Below, in pieces: positions 19,969 to 29,881 of a DNA stretch of 64,000 nt. The notes under the pieces were generated by a model. That model was not told the DNA's origin. It saw only the letters and a list, made by a program, of their open reading frames with translations, and did not search any database. Position 1 is the stretch's first letter; the number at the start of each line of letters is the position of its first letter. The stretch covers positions 1,054,001 through 1,118,000 of the forward strand of contig NZ_RQHK01000017.1 of assembly GCF_004770475.1 (NCBI RefSeq), in the 5' to 3' direction. This stretch comes from Leptospira mtsangambouensis (GTDB taxonomy: Bacteria; Spirochaetota; Leptospiria; Leptospirales; Leptospiraceae). A program made the translations under genes and the position numbers.

Positions 19969-20691
19969 TTACTTTTTTAAATAATCTACTTTTTGTAATT
20001 CACCCATTCTGCGTTTGGTTTCGTTCGAAACTTCCACCATACCCTTGTCAAGCGGTAGGTGAGCATAGTTTTCGTATTTGATCACTTCCCCAAACACAAC
20101 ATTGATTTTTTTATAAACCACACGGCGTTTGATATCACAAACTTCTTTTGGCATCCCCATAAAGGCACGTACCAATGGTGGGATGGGATAGTCTGTGACT
20201 GTTTCTTCATCGGGAATGATGACTGTGGGAAGGATGTCCACTTTGTTCCGAAGGCTAAAGGCAGCAAATCCCGAATGGAAATTGGCGAGTGGGGCAGAAA
20301 AATCATTTTGCACCATATAGTCATGGCCTTCAGGAAAAATTCCTAACACGTCTCCATTTTTAAAGACCTGTTGTACCTTTTTGATACTGGCCATAGAGAT
20401 ATTGCCATCGATGGCCATAGGAATGGTTCCTGTTTTTTCCACCAGATCTTTGAAGAGAGGAATGCGAGTGGTATACTCAGCAGCGATCCAAGAAATGAAC
20501 CGAGGGAATACCGAACCAATCACAAAGGGATCCATATCACTTCTATGATTGCAAGTGAGGATGAGTTTGCCATTGGGTACAATGTTATGGTAACCGTAGA
20601 CTGTTGTGTTTACCGCCAAATTGAAGAACGGAGTGACAAACTTTTTGATGTTCTCAACATTCTTTTTGACTTGGTCTACGGTGTTTTCCAT
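19969..20691 (-). CDS. lysophospholipid acyltransferase (PlsC-like)
   Basis: 240 residues. The acyltransferase motif I NHRSDMDPF (about residues 49-57) holds the catalytic His and Asp; motif III FPEG is at about residues 119-122. Motif II-like residues (GTIPM) lie between. It would acylate lysophosphatidic acid or a related acceptor at the inner face of the cytoplasmic membrane. It lacks a strong transmembrane helix and is probably peripheral. The start at 20691 uses AGGAG, which lies inside the last codons of the upstream gene, so the two are translationally coupled. Confidence 0.85.
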   Translation of the reverse strand: MENTVDQVKKNVENIKKFVTPFFNLAVNTTVYGYHNIVPNGKLILTCNHRSDMDPFVIGSVFPRFISWIAAEYTTRIPLFKDLVEKTGTIPMAIDGNISMASIKKVQQVFKNGDVLGIFPEGHDYMVQNDFSAPLANFHSGFAAFSLRNKVDILPTVIIPDEETVTDYPIPPLVRAFMGMPKEVCDIKRRVVYKKINVVFGEVIKYENYAHLPLDKGMVEVSNETKRRMGELQKVDYLKK

Positions 20692-20692
20692 T

Positions 20693-21130
20693 TCATTCTC
20701 CTAAGATTTTTTGCCACCAAGATTTGGTAGAAGGGTCTCCGGTGGGAGTTCTTGTTTCCTGGTTCATTCCGCTACCAGTATTGGACTCTCTCGGATCAGT
20801 GGCGAGAGGCTCTCTCCGTTTTTTTCCTAGATGAGGGCTCGGAACGGTTCTTTTAATCTCTTCTAGCTCTTTTTGAGCAGATACATTCGTTTTTAAAAAT
20901 GCACGGATCTCATCCCATTGGGGATCAAAATCATTTCCGTACATGGCATAATTCATAAGATCAATACGATCAAAATCGGGCATGTTCAAGATTGAAAGTG
21001 ATGCCCTGACAAATTCAATCCAATTTTTATTTGGGCACTCTAGAATGGGGGAGGGCAGTTCCGAAAATATAAAGGTGAGAGATAGAATCGAGTCCAAGAG
21101 ACATAAGATCAAAAAAACAAACCAGAACAC
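20693..21130 (-). CDS. unknown small protein with one membrane helix, coupled to PlsC
   Basis: 145 residues from a GTG at 21130. An N-terminal hydrophobic helix (residues 1-24) is an anchor or signal peptide. The middle (SLSILNMPDFDRIDL and QWDEIRAFLKTN) is predicted helical, and the last about 45 residues are Pro/Thr/Ser-rich and probably disordered before a final WWQKIL. No family is recognised. The stop is 1 nt from the acyltransferase start, so the two share a transcript. It faces the gene at 21245 across a 114-bp divergent promoter region. Confidence 0.6.
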   Translation of the reverse strand: MFWFVFLILCLLDSILSLTFIFSELPSPILECPNKNWIEFVRASLSILNMPDFDRIDLMNYAMYGNDFDPQWDEIRAFLKTNVSAQKELEEIKRTVPSPHLGKKRREPLATDPRESNTGSGMNQETRTPTGDPSTKSWWQKILGE

Positions 21131-21244
21131 ATCCTTATTGCCACCGAATGTAGTGCCCTTCCCTCTACTTCCGAATAAAGAGAAAATTTTCCATCTTTGC
21201 GAAGATTTGTTTTGCGAGCCGGGTGACGAAAGGGAAGCATAGAA

Positions 21245-21730
21245 ATGATGGCAAAACGACTCATCCTTTTATCTGTATTTTTCCTGTTCTTTCAAAACTC
21301 AATGTGTTTGAAACTTTGGATTGTTTCTTCCAAATACCGCACCACGGAAGACGCAAGAGACCACAAAACCTACCAAAAAACTCGAAGTTTTCTAAAAGCA
21401 AAACAATGGTTGGAATACAAATTAGATCCTGAACTTTCCAAAATCGAATTGGAAAACCAGGATACGGGCGAACTCAAAGGCATTGGTCTGATTAAATGTT
21501 ACGTTCCCTATGGAATTGGGGAAGTGGATGCCAATGAACATGAATTTGAATACGTAGTTAAAATTCGAGATGGGCATGCAGAGATGCAGATCAACAAAAT
21601 CTTTTCTTTCATTCGTGATCCGAATGATATTGTCCTAAATTATGGACCAAAAAATGAGAAGGTTGCTAAAATTACCATTAGGTCTTGTTTTAGGCCCTTG
21701 ATGGATGATTTTTTTGAATTTATTAAATAA
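21245..21730 (+). CDS. exported protein, possibly DUF4468-like
   Basis: 161 residues with a hydrophobic N-terminal segment (about residues 6-22) that ends at NSMC, so it could be a lipoprotein. The later part follows the order strand, helix, strands with KTRSFLKAKQWL, LENQDTGELKGIGLIKC and FEYVVKIRDGHAEM. This resembles the TBP-fold DUF4468 domain found in exported bacterial proteins, but the match is weak. GGGAAGC upstream can serve as SD. No partner is suggested by the context. Confidence 0.6.
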   Translation: MMAKRLILLSVFFLFFQNSMCLKLWIVSSKYRTTEDARDHKTYQKTRSFLKAKQWLEYKLDPELSKIELENQDTGELKGIGLIKCYVPYGIGEVDANEHEFEYVVKIRDGHAEMQINKIFSFIRDPNDIVLNYGPKNEKVAKITIRSCFRPLMDDFFEFIK

Positions 21731-21739
21731 CGGAAAAGA

Positions 21740-22015
21740 TTAATATCCGAGCGGGTTTCCCACAGTGGTGCCCGTAGATCCGTAAGTATTGGTTCCCGTT
21801 GCAGAATCAGTCAGCCCATAGTGGTTTAGATTATTCGAATTTCCATTGTTAGTGGATGAACTGGAGGAAGAACCAGAAGAATTCGATGAAGAATACCCGC
21901 CTTGCGTTCCATCTCCCTCTAAAAGGTCTAAGATGTCTTGGGTATTTACCAACTTGATTTCGTTACACGAAACCAAAGAAAGGCAAAACAAAAATATTCC
22001 AAATGCAAACTTCAT
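21740..22015 (-). CDS. small lipoprotein with Ser/Asn/Gly-rich low-complexity tail
   Basis: 91 residues from the ATG at 22015, which has a GGGG SD. The lipoprotein signal MKFAFGIFLFCLSLVSC ends in a lipobox with Cys 17. A short acidic helix (VNTQDILDLLEGDG) follows, then a run of Ser, Asn, Thr and Gly, with Tyr-Gly steps at the end. It is probably a surface or periplasmic lipoprotein; no function is assigned. It follows the adenylate cyclase gene by about 44 bp on the same strand. Confidence 0.65.
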   Translation of the reverse strand: MKFAFGIFLFCLSLVSCNEIKLVNTQDILDLLEGDGTQGGYSSSNSSGSSSSSSTNNGNSNNLNHYGLTDSATGTNTYGSTGTTVGNPLGY

Positions 22016-22058
22016 TCCAACCCCATTTTGCAAAGTTTTCAAATTTGGTTCAACCATT

Positions 22059-23630
22059 TTATTCGGCCTCTGAATAAGAATAAATCCTTTCTTTGGTCTC
22101 TCTCCCTTTCAATTCATATTCACCCTCGGACTGTAATTTGGATCTAATGTTTTCTGGTAGAAGGATAGATGTGTTTTCAGTGAGAAGAAGATTTTTCTTT
22201 AAACCTTTACAAAGTCCTTCCACTCGAGAAGCGGTATTGACTGTATCTCCAATCACTGTAAATTCCATTCGATTGGCAGATCCGATATTTCCGACAAGAA
22301 GGCTCCCTGTATGGATTCCAATTCCCATCTTGAGTTCGGTAAGTCCTTCCTTTAAAAATTGAGCATTGAGTGAATCTAAATTTTTCTGCATTTGCAGAGC
22401 CGTTGCAAACGCACGTTCGGCGTGGTCTGCCATTGGCATAGGTGTCCCAAATACGGCAAGGATGGCATCCCCAATGAATTTATTGATAAAACCACCATGG
22501 ATTTCAATGGCATTACTCATTTCTTGAAAATAACGGTTGAGGATGTACAAAACTTCTTCCGGTTTTCTTTTTTCCGAAAGTGTAGTAAAATCTCTGAGGT
22601 CTGAAAACAATATTGAAGCTTCTACCACTTTTCCACCTAAACTATGTTCATTGGAAAGTAAATAATCTCTGACTCTAGGATCTACAATTCGACCAAATGT
22701 ATCTTTGATCCTTTCTCTTTCCGCAAGTCCTTCCGCCATTTCGTTTACCGCATCACCCAGTAGTCCGAGTTCATCGGAGCTAAAAATTTTTACCCTGGTA
22801 TCAAACTTTTGTTCTTTGATGAGTTCTGTTGCTTTTTCAATTTGATTGAGTGGATGTTGCAGACTGGATGCAAATGACATTGCAAAAGCAAAGGAAAAAA
22901 CAAGCATAATGGCGATGACTTCAAATAGAACATCGTTGTGAACAAGTTCATGTAAATTAAAAATGTTTTGGCCTGTCCTGAGTAAAATCCCAAAGATCAG
23001 AAGTACGATGGGAAAAAGAGTTGAGGCGGCCCAAAAAATAAATTGTTTTGTGACAATTGAGAATTGTTTACCGTGTGCATATTTTCCAAGTCCACCCTCC
23101 GGAAATACACAAGGTATGATCAGGAGTTTATTTAAGTAAGTGGTTGTGGCGTAAGAGAAGGCAAAGGCAAATAAACCCCAAAATCCGAATAAAATAGAAA
23201 CTGTAACGATACTTTGGTGAGGGGCTTCTGGAAAAAGTGCGTCGATACGACATACACTTAAAAAATTGGAAATCTCCCAACCGATAAATCCTAAGATACT
23301 AATTGTTAATGGTGAGTGAACAATTCGGTGGCGAGCCCTTTCTTCTGAGATAAAGTTACAACCTTTGGTAGAAAAAAGAAATTTTGCAATTGGTAAACTA
23401 TAAAAGAATAAAATGAGGGTAATGATGGGGAAAGGTGCCCAAGTGAATATAGCGAGTGTTAGATCATTTTTGATTTGAGTGGCTTCGAATAACGCTAAGA
23501 ACTGGTCAGGCAAAAAAGCAGAGGCAGTATAGTTGGCAAATAAAAGTGTAAACAAACAGGCACAAAAAGGAACAATAAAATAGATTAGTAAAAAGGCAAT
23601 GAATTGTAGAGTGCGACCTGGTTTCATCAT
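22059..23630 (-). CDS. membrane-bound class III adenylate cyclase
   Basis: 523 residues. About six hydrophobic segments fill residues 10-260, followed by a HAMP-like linker (PLNQIEKATELIKEQKFD). The catalytic domain covers about residues 335-515. Metal-binding Asp residues are in LFSDLRDFT and FIGDAILAVFG. The adenine-selecting Lys is in GFINKFIGD, with Asp in FTVIGDTVN. The transition-state Asn and Arg are in NTASRVE. These choices indicate ATP rather than GTP as substrate. The product cAMP could be read by cNMP-binding proteins such as those at 61261-62188. The start overlaps the upstream symporter stop in an ATGA. Confidence 0.9.
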   Translation of the reverse strand: MMKPGRTLQFIAFLLIYFIVPFCACLFTLLFANYTASAFLPDQFLALFEATQIKNDLTLAIFTWAPFPIITLILFFYSLPIAKFLFSTKGCNFISEERARHRIVHSPLTISILGFIGWEISNFLSVCRIDALFPEAPHQSIVTVSILFGFWGLFAFAFSYATTTYLNKLLIIPCVFPEGGLGKYAHGKQFSIVTKQFIFWAASTLFPIVLLIFGILLRTGQNIFNLHELVHNDVLFEVIAIMLVFSFAFAMSFASSLQHPLNQIEKATELIKEQKFDTRVKIFSSDELGLLGDAVNEMAEGLAERERIKDTFGRIVDPRVRDYLLSNEHSLGGKVVEASILFSDLRDFTTLSEKRKPEEVLYILNRYFQEMSNAIEIHGGFINKFIGDAILAVFGTPMPMADHAERAFATALQMQKNLDSLNAQFLKEGLTELKMGIGIHTGSLLVGNIGSANRMEFTVIGDTVNTASRVEGLCKGLKKNLLLTENTSILLPENIRSKLQSEGEYELKGRETKERIYSYSEAE

Positions 23631-25027
23631 GATAATTCTTCCTTAAGGAGAGTGCCTTTTTGTTTTCGTTTCAATAAGATTCTTTGAACCTGGATGTGTT
23701 TTTTGTCAGTGAGTGGGAAAAACAAAAAGAGAATGGAACCAAAAATAAAAAAGAATCCAACTCCAGGTCCAAAAATCATCGCAAGACGAAATCCTACTTC
23801 TTGTGATTGCGTAGGTGCTCCATTTTGAAATCCAATCATATCCAGCAAAAATCCAGTGATGGCAATTCCAAAGGCTTGTGAAAATTTAACACCCATCTTC
23901 CAAATTCCAAAATACAATCCTTCTCGTTTTTCTCCTGTTTTGAATTCATCGTAATCGACTACATCAGTTAAGATGGAATCCATGATGAGGATGGATCCGG
24001 CACAGATTCCTCCGATAAAAGCTACTATGAGTGGAGGTCTTAATTCTCCATAAGGAAACAGGGGATAGGCGATGACAGTTAGAACTCCTAGACAAAAAAC
24101 TCCGAGAAATGCAGGGATTTTTTTCCCAATTTTTTTAGCGATCCAAACCCAAAATCCAATCGAAAGGAGAAGAACTAAAAAAAATGGAAGTAGGATATTG
24201 ATGACAACCAAAGATTCTTTGAGCCCCAAACGAAATTCATAGTAGTAAAGTGCAATGGCGGAATTAAAGGTTCTTCCGATGGTTGCGATGATAAAGGCAA
24301 AAAGCAAAATGAGAAACATTTTGTTTTTTAAAACGGATATAAATGCTTTAAAGAATGGGGTTTTATTTTCCTGTTTTTCTTTAGTTCTGTCTTTTCCTTT
24401 CGTCACAAGAAATGTAATGATGGAAGAAATCAAAATAACTATAGAAACAATTTCTCCTGCCGTAGTGCGAGAGAGAATGATATTTTCTTTGGAAGATTCA
24501 TCACCTAAAGATTGTAAAATGGCAGCAGGAACAATCATTCCAACGAGCATACCTATGTTACTAAAGAACAATCTCCATCCAAAAACAGAAGTCCTTTCAT
24601 TTCTTTCGAAACTCAATTCTCCTCCTAAGGCAATATGAGGAACGGAGATTATGGTCATGGCTGTGTTTACAAATAGATAAACTGACAAAAGGTAAGAAAA
24701 TTTTCCTATTTGTGTTGTTAGGTGAGGAGGAGAAAAGAGCAGTAGGACTGCAAGCGATAGTAAAACTCCACCAAAAAGGATATAAGGTCTTCGGCGTCCC
24801 CATTTGGAATGCGTATGATCCGAAATTCTGCCCATCAGAGGGTCACTGACAGCATCCCAGATCACAGAAATGGAAAGAGCAATCCCGGCCAAACTAGAAT
24901 TTAGGCCTACAATTTCAGTGTAAAATTTAAGTAGATAGATTTGTGTGAATAGTTGAACGGCTGTTATGCCAGTTTCTGCCAATCCATATCCCATTTTTAT
25001 GGGGAGTTTTAGTTTTGTTTGGTTCAT
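23627..25027 (-). CDS. GPH-family (MelB-like) cation symporter of the MFS superfamily
   Basis: 466 residues from the ATG at 25027; a TTG four codons upstream is an alternative start. Twelve hydrophobic helices are visible. The early cytoplasmic loop SDPLMGRISDHTHSKWGRRRPY, cited here as the segment SDPLMGRISD then KWGRRRPY, is the signature of the glycoside-pentoside-hexuronide:cation symporters. The later loop DVVDYDEFKTGEKREG is the second conserved string. Family members import sugars with Na+ or H+; some bacterial relatives carry other solutes. It shares an operon with the downstream cyclase by a 4-nt overlap, which could link solute uptake with cAMP signalling. Confidence 0.85.
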   Translation of the reverse strand: MNQTKLKLPIKMGYGLAETGITAVQLFTQIYLLKFYTEIVGLNSSLAGIALSISVIWDAVSDPLMGRISDHTHSKWGRRRPYILFGGVLLSLAVLLLFSPPHLTTQIGKFSYLLSVYLFVNTAMTIISVPHIALGGELSFERNERTSVFGWRLFFSNIGMLVGMIVPAAILQSLGDESSKENIILSRTTAGEIVSIVILISSIITFLVTKGKDRTKEKQENKTPFFKAFISVLKNKMFLILLFAFIIATIGRTFNSAIALYYYEFRLGLKESLVVINILLPFFLVLLLSIGFWVWIAKKIGKKIPAFLGVFCLGVLTVIAYPLFPYGELRPPLIVAFIGGICAGSILIMDSILTDVVDYDEFKTGEKREGLYFGIWKMGVKFSQAFGIAITGFLLDMIGFQNGAPTQSQEVGFRLAMIFGPGVGFFFIFGSILFLFFPLTDKKHIQVQRILLKRKQKGTLLKEELS

Positions 25028-25107
25028 TCCTGGACTCAAGTATTTGACGGTAGGAACTGTAAATCTGGGGAAGAAAATTCTAAACTTTAGATGAATTCAG
25101 TTTTTAT

Positions 25108-26910
25108 CTAGGAAAGTTTTTTAGGCAAATAACAGATTCTTATCAAAGAAATATCATCGATGACTTGGCCTATGGATTCAATTTGTTTTGTGATGGCAAG
25201 TAGATTGGCTTCTGTTGATTCAACTAGTTTTAAAAAAGTCTGTTCGTCAGAATTCACTTCCCATTTTCCATCTTCATCTAAACGTAAAAGATCATCTTTT
25301 CCATCGGATCCAATGATTAGAATATCTTCTGCTTGGAGTTGGAATTCTTTGATATGTTGGATGGGCATCGCACCTAAGGTCCCCAATTTTCGATAAGAAA
25401 CATCCGCAGAAATATACTCTGCTTTTCCTTTTCGGTATAAAACAAGGGAAGGATGTTCCGCATTTAAAAAAAATAATCTTCCTGTATCTTCTTCTAGAAG
25501 TCCCATGGTGAGGGAAACGAGCATGGTACCATCAAAGGCTTCAAAGATCATATGCATTTCTTGGAGGTTGTATTTCAACCAATCCTCCGGGCCTAATGCT
25601 TGGTATCCGGGATCTGTTTTTGTCCTTTGGACAATGGATTGAAAGACCGCACCAAATACCAAAGCCCCTCCGGCACCTTGCATCGATTTTCCCATAGCAT
25701 CTGCATTTGCAAATAATAAGAATCTTCTATTTTGCAAAACGATAGAATGGGAAATATTGATATCTCCTCCAATATCGTATCTTTGGTTTTTGTATTCGAA
25801 AACTTTTTTCTGTCGGACCAGATGATCCACTTCTAGTTGTGAACTATCTACATCTTTTATGGCAAGAGGGTTTAATAGTTGATAGGTGAGAAAATAATCA
25901 CCATCTTGTTGGATTTTTAAATTGCTAATGTCTTTTAGTGTTTGGTTGAGTTCGTTGGTTCTCTGTGTGACCTTTTCTTCCAAACCTTCATTTAAGTTTC
26001 TAATTTCCTCATACATACCTTTGAGTTTGGTAATCACGGAGTTTAGATAGAATGCTTGTTTGGCGAAATCATCACTGGATTTTGGAGTCACAACAACATC
26101 AAAATTCCCTTTCGACAGTTCTCCTAAAGATCTGCTAGTTTCATTTAGGCCTTCGTTTACAGATTTAGCAACCACATAAGAACAAACAATAAGAGGGATA
26201 ATAAAAATAAAAGAAACAGTTACAATCGGGATCATGGGATCTTGAACAGCAATCTCTCCCATTGCAAGTGAATATAGGATATAAGAAAATATAACAAAGG
26301 GGAGAGCTGCCAAACTAAAAAATGCAACAAGGATTCTTGTGAAATAATTAAACTTTGGAATATCTTTTTCTTGAAGTTCTATGTTTTTGATCTGAGGAAG
26401 GTCGAAGAGAGGGCGAATACAACTTTCTGAGATGAAATAATAAGTAACAAAAGAAATGGGAGCAATCATTACAAAAGTAAAAATGGCTGAACGAAGGACA
26501 GATGGCATGTAGGCCACTAAATAAAAAAATAAAAAACTAATAGGGATTACACCAGATAACCAACGTATTACGATGATTATGGCTTCGAGTAATGGATAAC
26601 GGAAGAGAAGTACTTTTACGGATCTTGCATATTCCATTTCTTCTTTTGAAAGAGATGAAATCCCCGAAGTTGGAATAGAAACTCTTTCAATTTTTGCGTA
26701 TAGATATTTGAGAAGGAGGTGGCGAACAAAAGTTCCAAGTAGGCCAATTCCGGTCGCAAACACCACACAAAGGGCAATGAAAATTCTCCAATGTTCTGGC
26801 TCCATTTTTTGTGTAATGATCGCATAGTATACGGCAAAGGGAACAGGGACGGTGTGTGTGAATGCTTCTAGTTTTAGAGTAAGATCCCAGAAAAGTGTTT
26901 CTCGTTTCAC
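25108..26910 (-). CDS. membrane PP2C (SpoIIE-type) Ser/Thr phosphatase with HAMP
   Basis: 600 residues from a GTG at 26910, which has an AGGTGAT SD. About six hydrophobic segments lie in residues 15-255, then a HAMP-like segment (ETSRSLGELSKGNFDV), a coiled coil (NLNEGLEEKVTQRTNEL), and a PP2C/SpoIIE domain (about 360-597). The metal-binding parts are GGDINISH, ANADAMGKSMQGAGGAL and IIGSDGKDDL. Such enzymes act on anti-anti-sigma factors or other signalling phosphoproteins; no partner gene is near. The stop is 80 bp from the symporter start. Confidence 0.85.
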   Translation of the reverse strand: MKRETLFWDLTLKLEAFTHTVPVPFAVYYAIITQKMEPEHWRIFIALCVVFATGIGLLGTFVRHLLLKYLYAKIERVSIPTSGISSLSKEEMEYARSVKVLLFRYPLLEAIIIVIRWLSGVIPISFLFFYLVAYMPSVLRSAIFTFVMIAPISFVTYYFISESCIRPLFDLPQIKNIELQEKDIPKFNYFTRILVAFFSLAALPFVIFSYILYSLAMGEIAVQDPMIPIVTVSFIFIIPLIVCSYVVAKSVNEGLNETSRSLGELSKGNFDVVVTPKSSDDFAKQAFYLNSVITKLKGMYEEIRNLNEGLEEKVTQRTNELNQTLKDISNLKIQQDGDYFLTYQLLNPLAIKDVDSSQLEVDHLVRQKKVFEYKNQRYDIGGDINISHSIVLQNRRFLLFANADAMGKSMQGAGGALVFGAVFQSIVQRTKTDPGYQALGPEDWLKYNLQEMHMIFEAFDGTMLVSLTMGLLEEDTGRLFFLNAEHPSLVLYRKGKAEYISADVSYRKLGTLGAMPIQHIKEFQLQAEDILIIGSDGKDDLLRLDEDGKWEVNSDEQTFLKLVESTEANLLAITKQIESIGQVIDDISLIRICYLPKKLS

Positions 26911-27204
26911 GTTATCACCTGATCTTACCTTCCAGTTTCTGCATATAGTGAGCGATCAATCTGTAAAAGTCAAGTCGAAGGGTTATATTTTCAGCTAAAC
27001 TTTCCATTTTTGAATCATCCACCTACCGGTTGTTATGTTGCCAGAGTAAGACAGATTCTAAAATTATTTAAGATTTCGAAAAAAGAACAATGTTTCGGTC
27101 TTGTGTTTTTTAAATATTTTTTTAGAACCTTGGAGAGGATTTCGTTCTCTTTGCATTTGTAAATTGTACTTGGTCGATCTCCGGCACCAAAATACAAAGA
27201 ATTC

Positions 27205-28896
27205 ATGCGTCAGAATTTTCCCGTCACAAACAAGGAAGTGGAATTCCATGAAGGAACCAAGATCACTTCCAAAACAGATTTAAAAGGAATCATCACTTAT
27301 GTGAATGAGGATTTTTTACGCATTAGTGGATATACAGAAAAGGAGCTGATTGGGCAGCCGCACAACCTGATCCGTCATCCTGATATGCCTAAAGGAGCAT
27401 TCCAAGATCTCTGGGATACAATCAAAGGGCAACACTCTTGGGTGGGTATCGTGAAGAACCGCTGTAAAAACGGAGATTTTTACTGGGTGGATGCAAACGT
27501 GTCACCAATCTACGAAGATGGAAAACATGTAGGTTATATGTCGGTTCGCACCAAAGCATCCACAAAACAAATTCAGAATGCAGAAATCCTATATGCAAAA
27601 ATGAATTCCGGACAAGGCAAACTCGAGGTGAATTCCACATCGTTTTTTGGATTTTCTTGTCCTTCTGTATTTTTAATGCAAACGATTGTTAGTGGTTTGT
27701 TATTGGTATTGTTTTATCTTAAAACAAATACTAGTTTGGTTTTTCTTTCAAGCCCTCTCATTTCAATTTTTGGATTTGTTTTGTTTGTGATGACATCAAC
27801 GTTTGGGTATCTAACGATTCGCAAAAATAAAAATTCCTTTCTAAAGGTGAAGGAATATCTGGAGAATTTATACAATGGTAAGTTGAAATTTGATGTGGCA
27901 TTTGAGACTCGTGGTGATTATTCAGAAATTTTCCCATTGATCAAAAAAACACAATTTGAATTTCGAGGAATGATTTCTCAATTGATAGGGAACGCAGAAA
28001 TTGTAAAAACCCAAATTGGAGCACTCACTTACGCCGTAGAACATATTCATATTGCATTTCAGGAATTATCGAAGGCTATATTTTCCTTGGCAGATTCTAG
28101 TATTGTGACTCGCGAAAGTTCTGATAGTATTTTCCAGGAAATGGATGCACTAAATCACCTAATTGGAAATATACGAAATGAGTCGAATATTGTCCAATTG
28201 GAATCCACAGAGTCATATCAATTTTCCCTAGTGGGAAAAAATTGTTCCGATAAGGCAATGGCTCAATTTCAGAAAGCAAAGAAACAAATTTTAAAAACTT
28301 CTGAGGTGATTAAAGAGTTAGGTGAAAAAACAAAAGCCATTCGAAAGATCACAGAGACTATCACTTCTATTTCCGAAAAAACAAACTTACTATCGTTAAA
28401 TGCTTCCATTGAATCGGCTCGTGCTGGGGAGGCTGGAAAAGGATTTGCAGTGGTCGCAGGAGAAGTGGGAAAGTTGGCAGTACAATCCAATCAATCAGCC
28501 AAAGAAATATCTGCCTTCATCAATGAATTAACATCAAAAATTTTACAAACGGTCACTGATATCAAGGAAGGACTTACTGAGGTTGAGGTAGGATCTTTGG
28601 AGTTTGAAACCGTACAAATGGAGATGGACAAAATTTTAAAAAATGCAGAAGATACTAAGTCCAGTGCAGAAAAGATCAACGGATCCACCGAAGGAACAGA
28701 ATCCATGTCAGGAAATGTTTTAGGAAATATGGAAAAAATTCAAACGCAACTCATCAATACTTCGGCCATTGTGGAAGAGTTATCGGCTGCTGCGAACGAA
28801 CAGAAACAAACCATAGGAGCGATCGAAGAGTCGATCACAAACTTAGGTTTGGTTGCAGATCGATTGGACTCAGTTGCCTTCCGATTTCATTTTTAA
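27205..28896 (+). CDS. PAS-domain methyl-accepting chemotaxis protein (Aer-like)
   Basis: 563 residues. An N-terminal cytoplasmic PAS domain (about 10-130) has the aerotaxis-type strings [31 protein letters not shown] and [17 protein letters not shown], which suggest FAD or another redox ligand. Two membrane helices (about 150-170 and 180-200) are separated by almost no periplasmic loop. A HAMP-like stretch follows. The signalling hairpin tip is [15 protein letters not shown] then [15 protein letters not shown] (about 393-425). It signals to CheA/CheW. No SD is seen before the ATG. The second chemoreceptor at 42696 has the same PAS type. Confidence 0.9.
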   Translation: MRQNFPVTNKEVEFHEGTKITSKTDLKGIITYVNEDFLRISGYTEKELIGQPHNLIRHPDMPKGAFQDLWDTIKGQHSWVGIVKNRCKNGDFYWVDANVSPIYEDGKHVGYMSVRTKASTKQIQNAEILYAKMNSGQGKLEVNSTSFFGFSCPSVFLMQTIVSGLLLVLFYLKTNTSLVFLSSPLISIFGFVLFVMTSTFGYLTIRKNKNSFLKVKEYLENLYNGKLKFDVAFETRGDYSEIFPLIKKTQFEFRGMISQLIGNAEIVKTQIGALTYAVEHIHIAFQELSKAIFSLADSSIVTRESSDSIFQEMDALNHLIGNIRNESNIVQLESTESYQFSLVGKNCSDKAMAQFQKAKKQILKTSEVIKELGEKTKAIRKITETITSISEKTNLLSLNASIESARAGEAGKGFAVVAGEVGKLAVQSNQSAKEISAFINELTSKILQTVTDIKEGLTEVEVGSLEFETVQMEMDKILKNAEDTKSSAEKINGSTEGTESMSGNVLGNMEKIQTQLINTSAIVEELSAAANEQKQTIGAIEESITNLGLVADRLDSVAFRFHF

Positions 28897-28906
28897 GGAT
28901 AAAGTG

Positions 28907-29339
28907 ATGACAAACCCCGACCCAAATGCAAAATCGAAAATGAATTTCCATGTAGAAACTTCAAGAGTGGATTCCCACTCGAGTTTGTCGCGGTGTAAAT
29001 CGGCAGAAATCGTATTAGATACGGATATGGCTGGGAATCCAAATGCCTTCAATCCTGCTTAAGTTGTTACTTTCAGCTCTTTCAGCCTGTATCATCAAAG
29101 GAGTGGAAAGAGTGGCTCCCATCCTTCATTTTCAACTCAAAGGGATTCAGGTCATCGTGGATGGAATTCGACAAGATGTCCCACCCAAAATGGAATCCAT
29201 TCGTTATCAAATCATTGTCGACACGGAAGAATCTGACGACCGTCTGCGTTTGTTACATGAGAATATCAAAAAGTACGGAACCGTCTTTAATACTGTTGCA
29301 CCGGGAACCGATTTGGCTGGTGAAATTCGAAGAAAATAA
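28907..29339 (+). pseudogene. OsmC-family protein gene split by a +1 frameshift
   Basis: An ATG at 28907 (SD AAGGAT) opens a frame that reads KSAEIVLDTDMAGNPNAFNPA and stops at the TAA at 29060-29062. The next frame continues exactly where it should, as KLLLSALSACIIKGVERVAP, to 29339. Removing one T in GCTTAAG (29057-29063) would join NPA to KLLLSALSAC, the conserved helix start of OsmC/Ohr-like proteins with its Cys. The rebuilt protein is about 143 residues, normal for the family (reduction of organic hydroperoxides, or unknown roles). Codon use on both sides looks normal, so the lesion is recent, a sequencing error, or a rare programmed shift. It begins 10 bp after the chemoreceptor stop. 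Confidence 0.7.
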
Positions 29340-29340
29340 A

Positions 29341-29389
29341 AAACCCAAAGTTTCCTTTGGGTTTGCCGATTCAAATGACTGTTTGAATC
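29341..29389. terminator. two tandem hairpins between convergent genes
   Basis: First stem AAACCCAAAG (29341-29350) with CTTTGGGTTT (29355-29364), loop 4 nt. Second stem GATTCAAA (29368-29375) with TTTGAATC (29382-29389). On the minus strand the first stem is followed by TTTATTTTC, so it should end the transcript of the membrane protein gene at 29441-29878. On the plus strand no extra U-tract follows the first stem, so termination of the OsmC gene is less certain. Confidence 0.65.
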
Positions 29390-29440
29390 AAATCAGAATA
29401 GGATTAGTCCAAACCTTCCCTTTCTGATCTTCTGAAATGT

Positions 29441-29878
29441 TTAGTCTTCTATGTTCCAACCCACTGAATAAATGACAGCAGTGGAAATAGTAAATATTGA
29501 ATAGTAAGCGACCCAAACCCAAACTAGTGCAGACGGCACAAAGTTAGTTAAGGACAAGGTCCAAAGCATTGGTGATACAAATCCAATGATGGAAACCAAG
29601 ATTCCCACTAAAAACCCACCTACAAGTCCTTGGGGTAAAGATTCTTTCATTAGTGCATAAAGAAATCCAAAAGCAAGCGTAAACGATAAATCGCTGAACA
29701 CAGGTCCAAGCCAAAAAACATCTGTTATGGGAACAAAGATCGATTTCAGTGTTGGATCAAAGTAAAACTTTGAAAAAAACACCATCCGAACGGGAATGGA
29801 TACTGCTTCCCAAAACGAAAAGGCAAGGAGGAACCGGACGAGTATCCGATTCCATTTTTCTGTATTCAGCGAACTCAA
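29441..29878 (-). CDS. small four-helix membrane protein
   Basis: 145 residues, with start most likely a TTG near 29878 that immediately precedes the codons for SSLNTEKW. Four hydrophobic helices are visible (about residues 14-34, 50-75, 83-108 and 115-140). The loop EAVSIPVRMVFFSKFYFDP lies between helices one and two. No catalytic motif is seen and the family is not recognised. It ends at tandem hairpins and lies 3 bp after the thiolase stop on the same strand, so it may be read with the thiolase operon. Confidence 0.65.
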   Translation of the reverse strand: MSSLNTEKWNRILVRFLLAFSFWEAVSIPVRMVFFSKFYFDPTLKSIFVPITDVFWLGPVFSDLSFTLAFGFLYALMKESLPQGLVGGFLVGILVSIIGFVSPMLWTLSLTNFVPSALVWVWVAYYSIFTISTAVIYSVGWNIED

Positions 29879-29881
29879 AAT

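Noticed and set aside
28950..29070. prfB-like programmed +1 frameshift in the OsmC-family gene
   Set aside because: The site is GCT TAA G rather than CTT TGA C, and no SD-like purine stretch lies just before it. A mutation or sequencing error is simpler.
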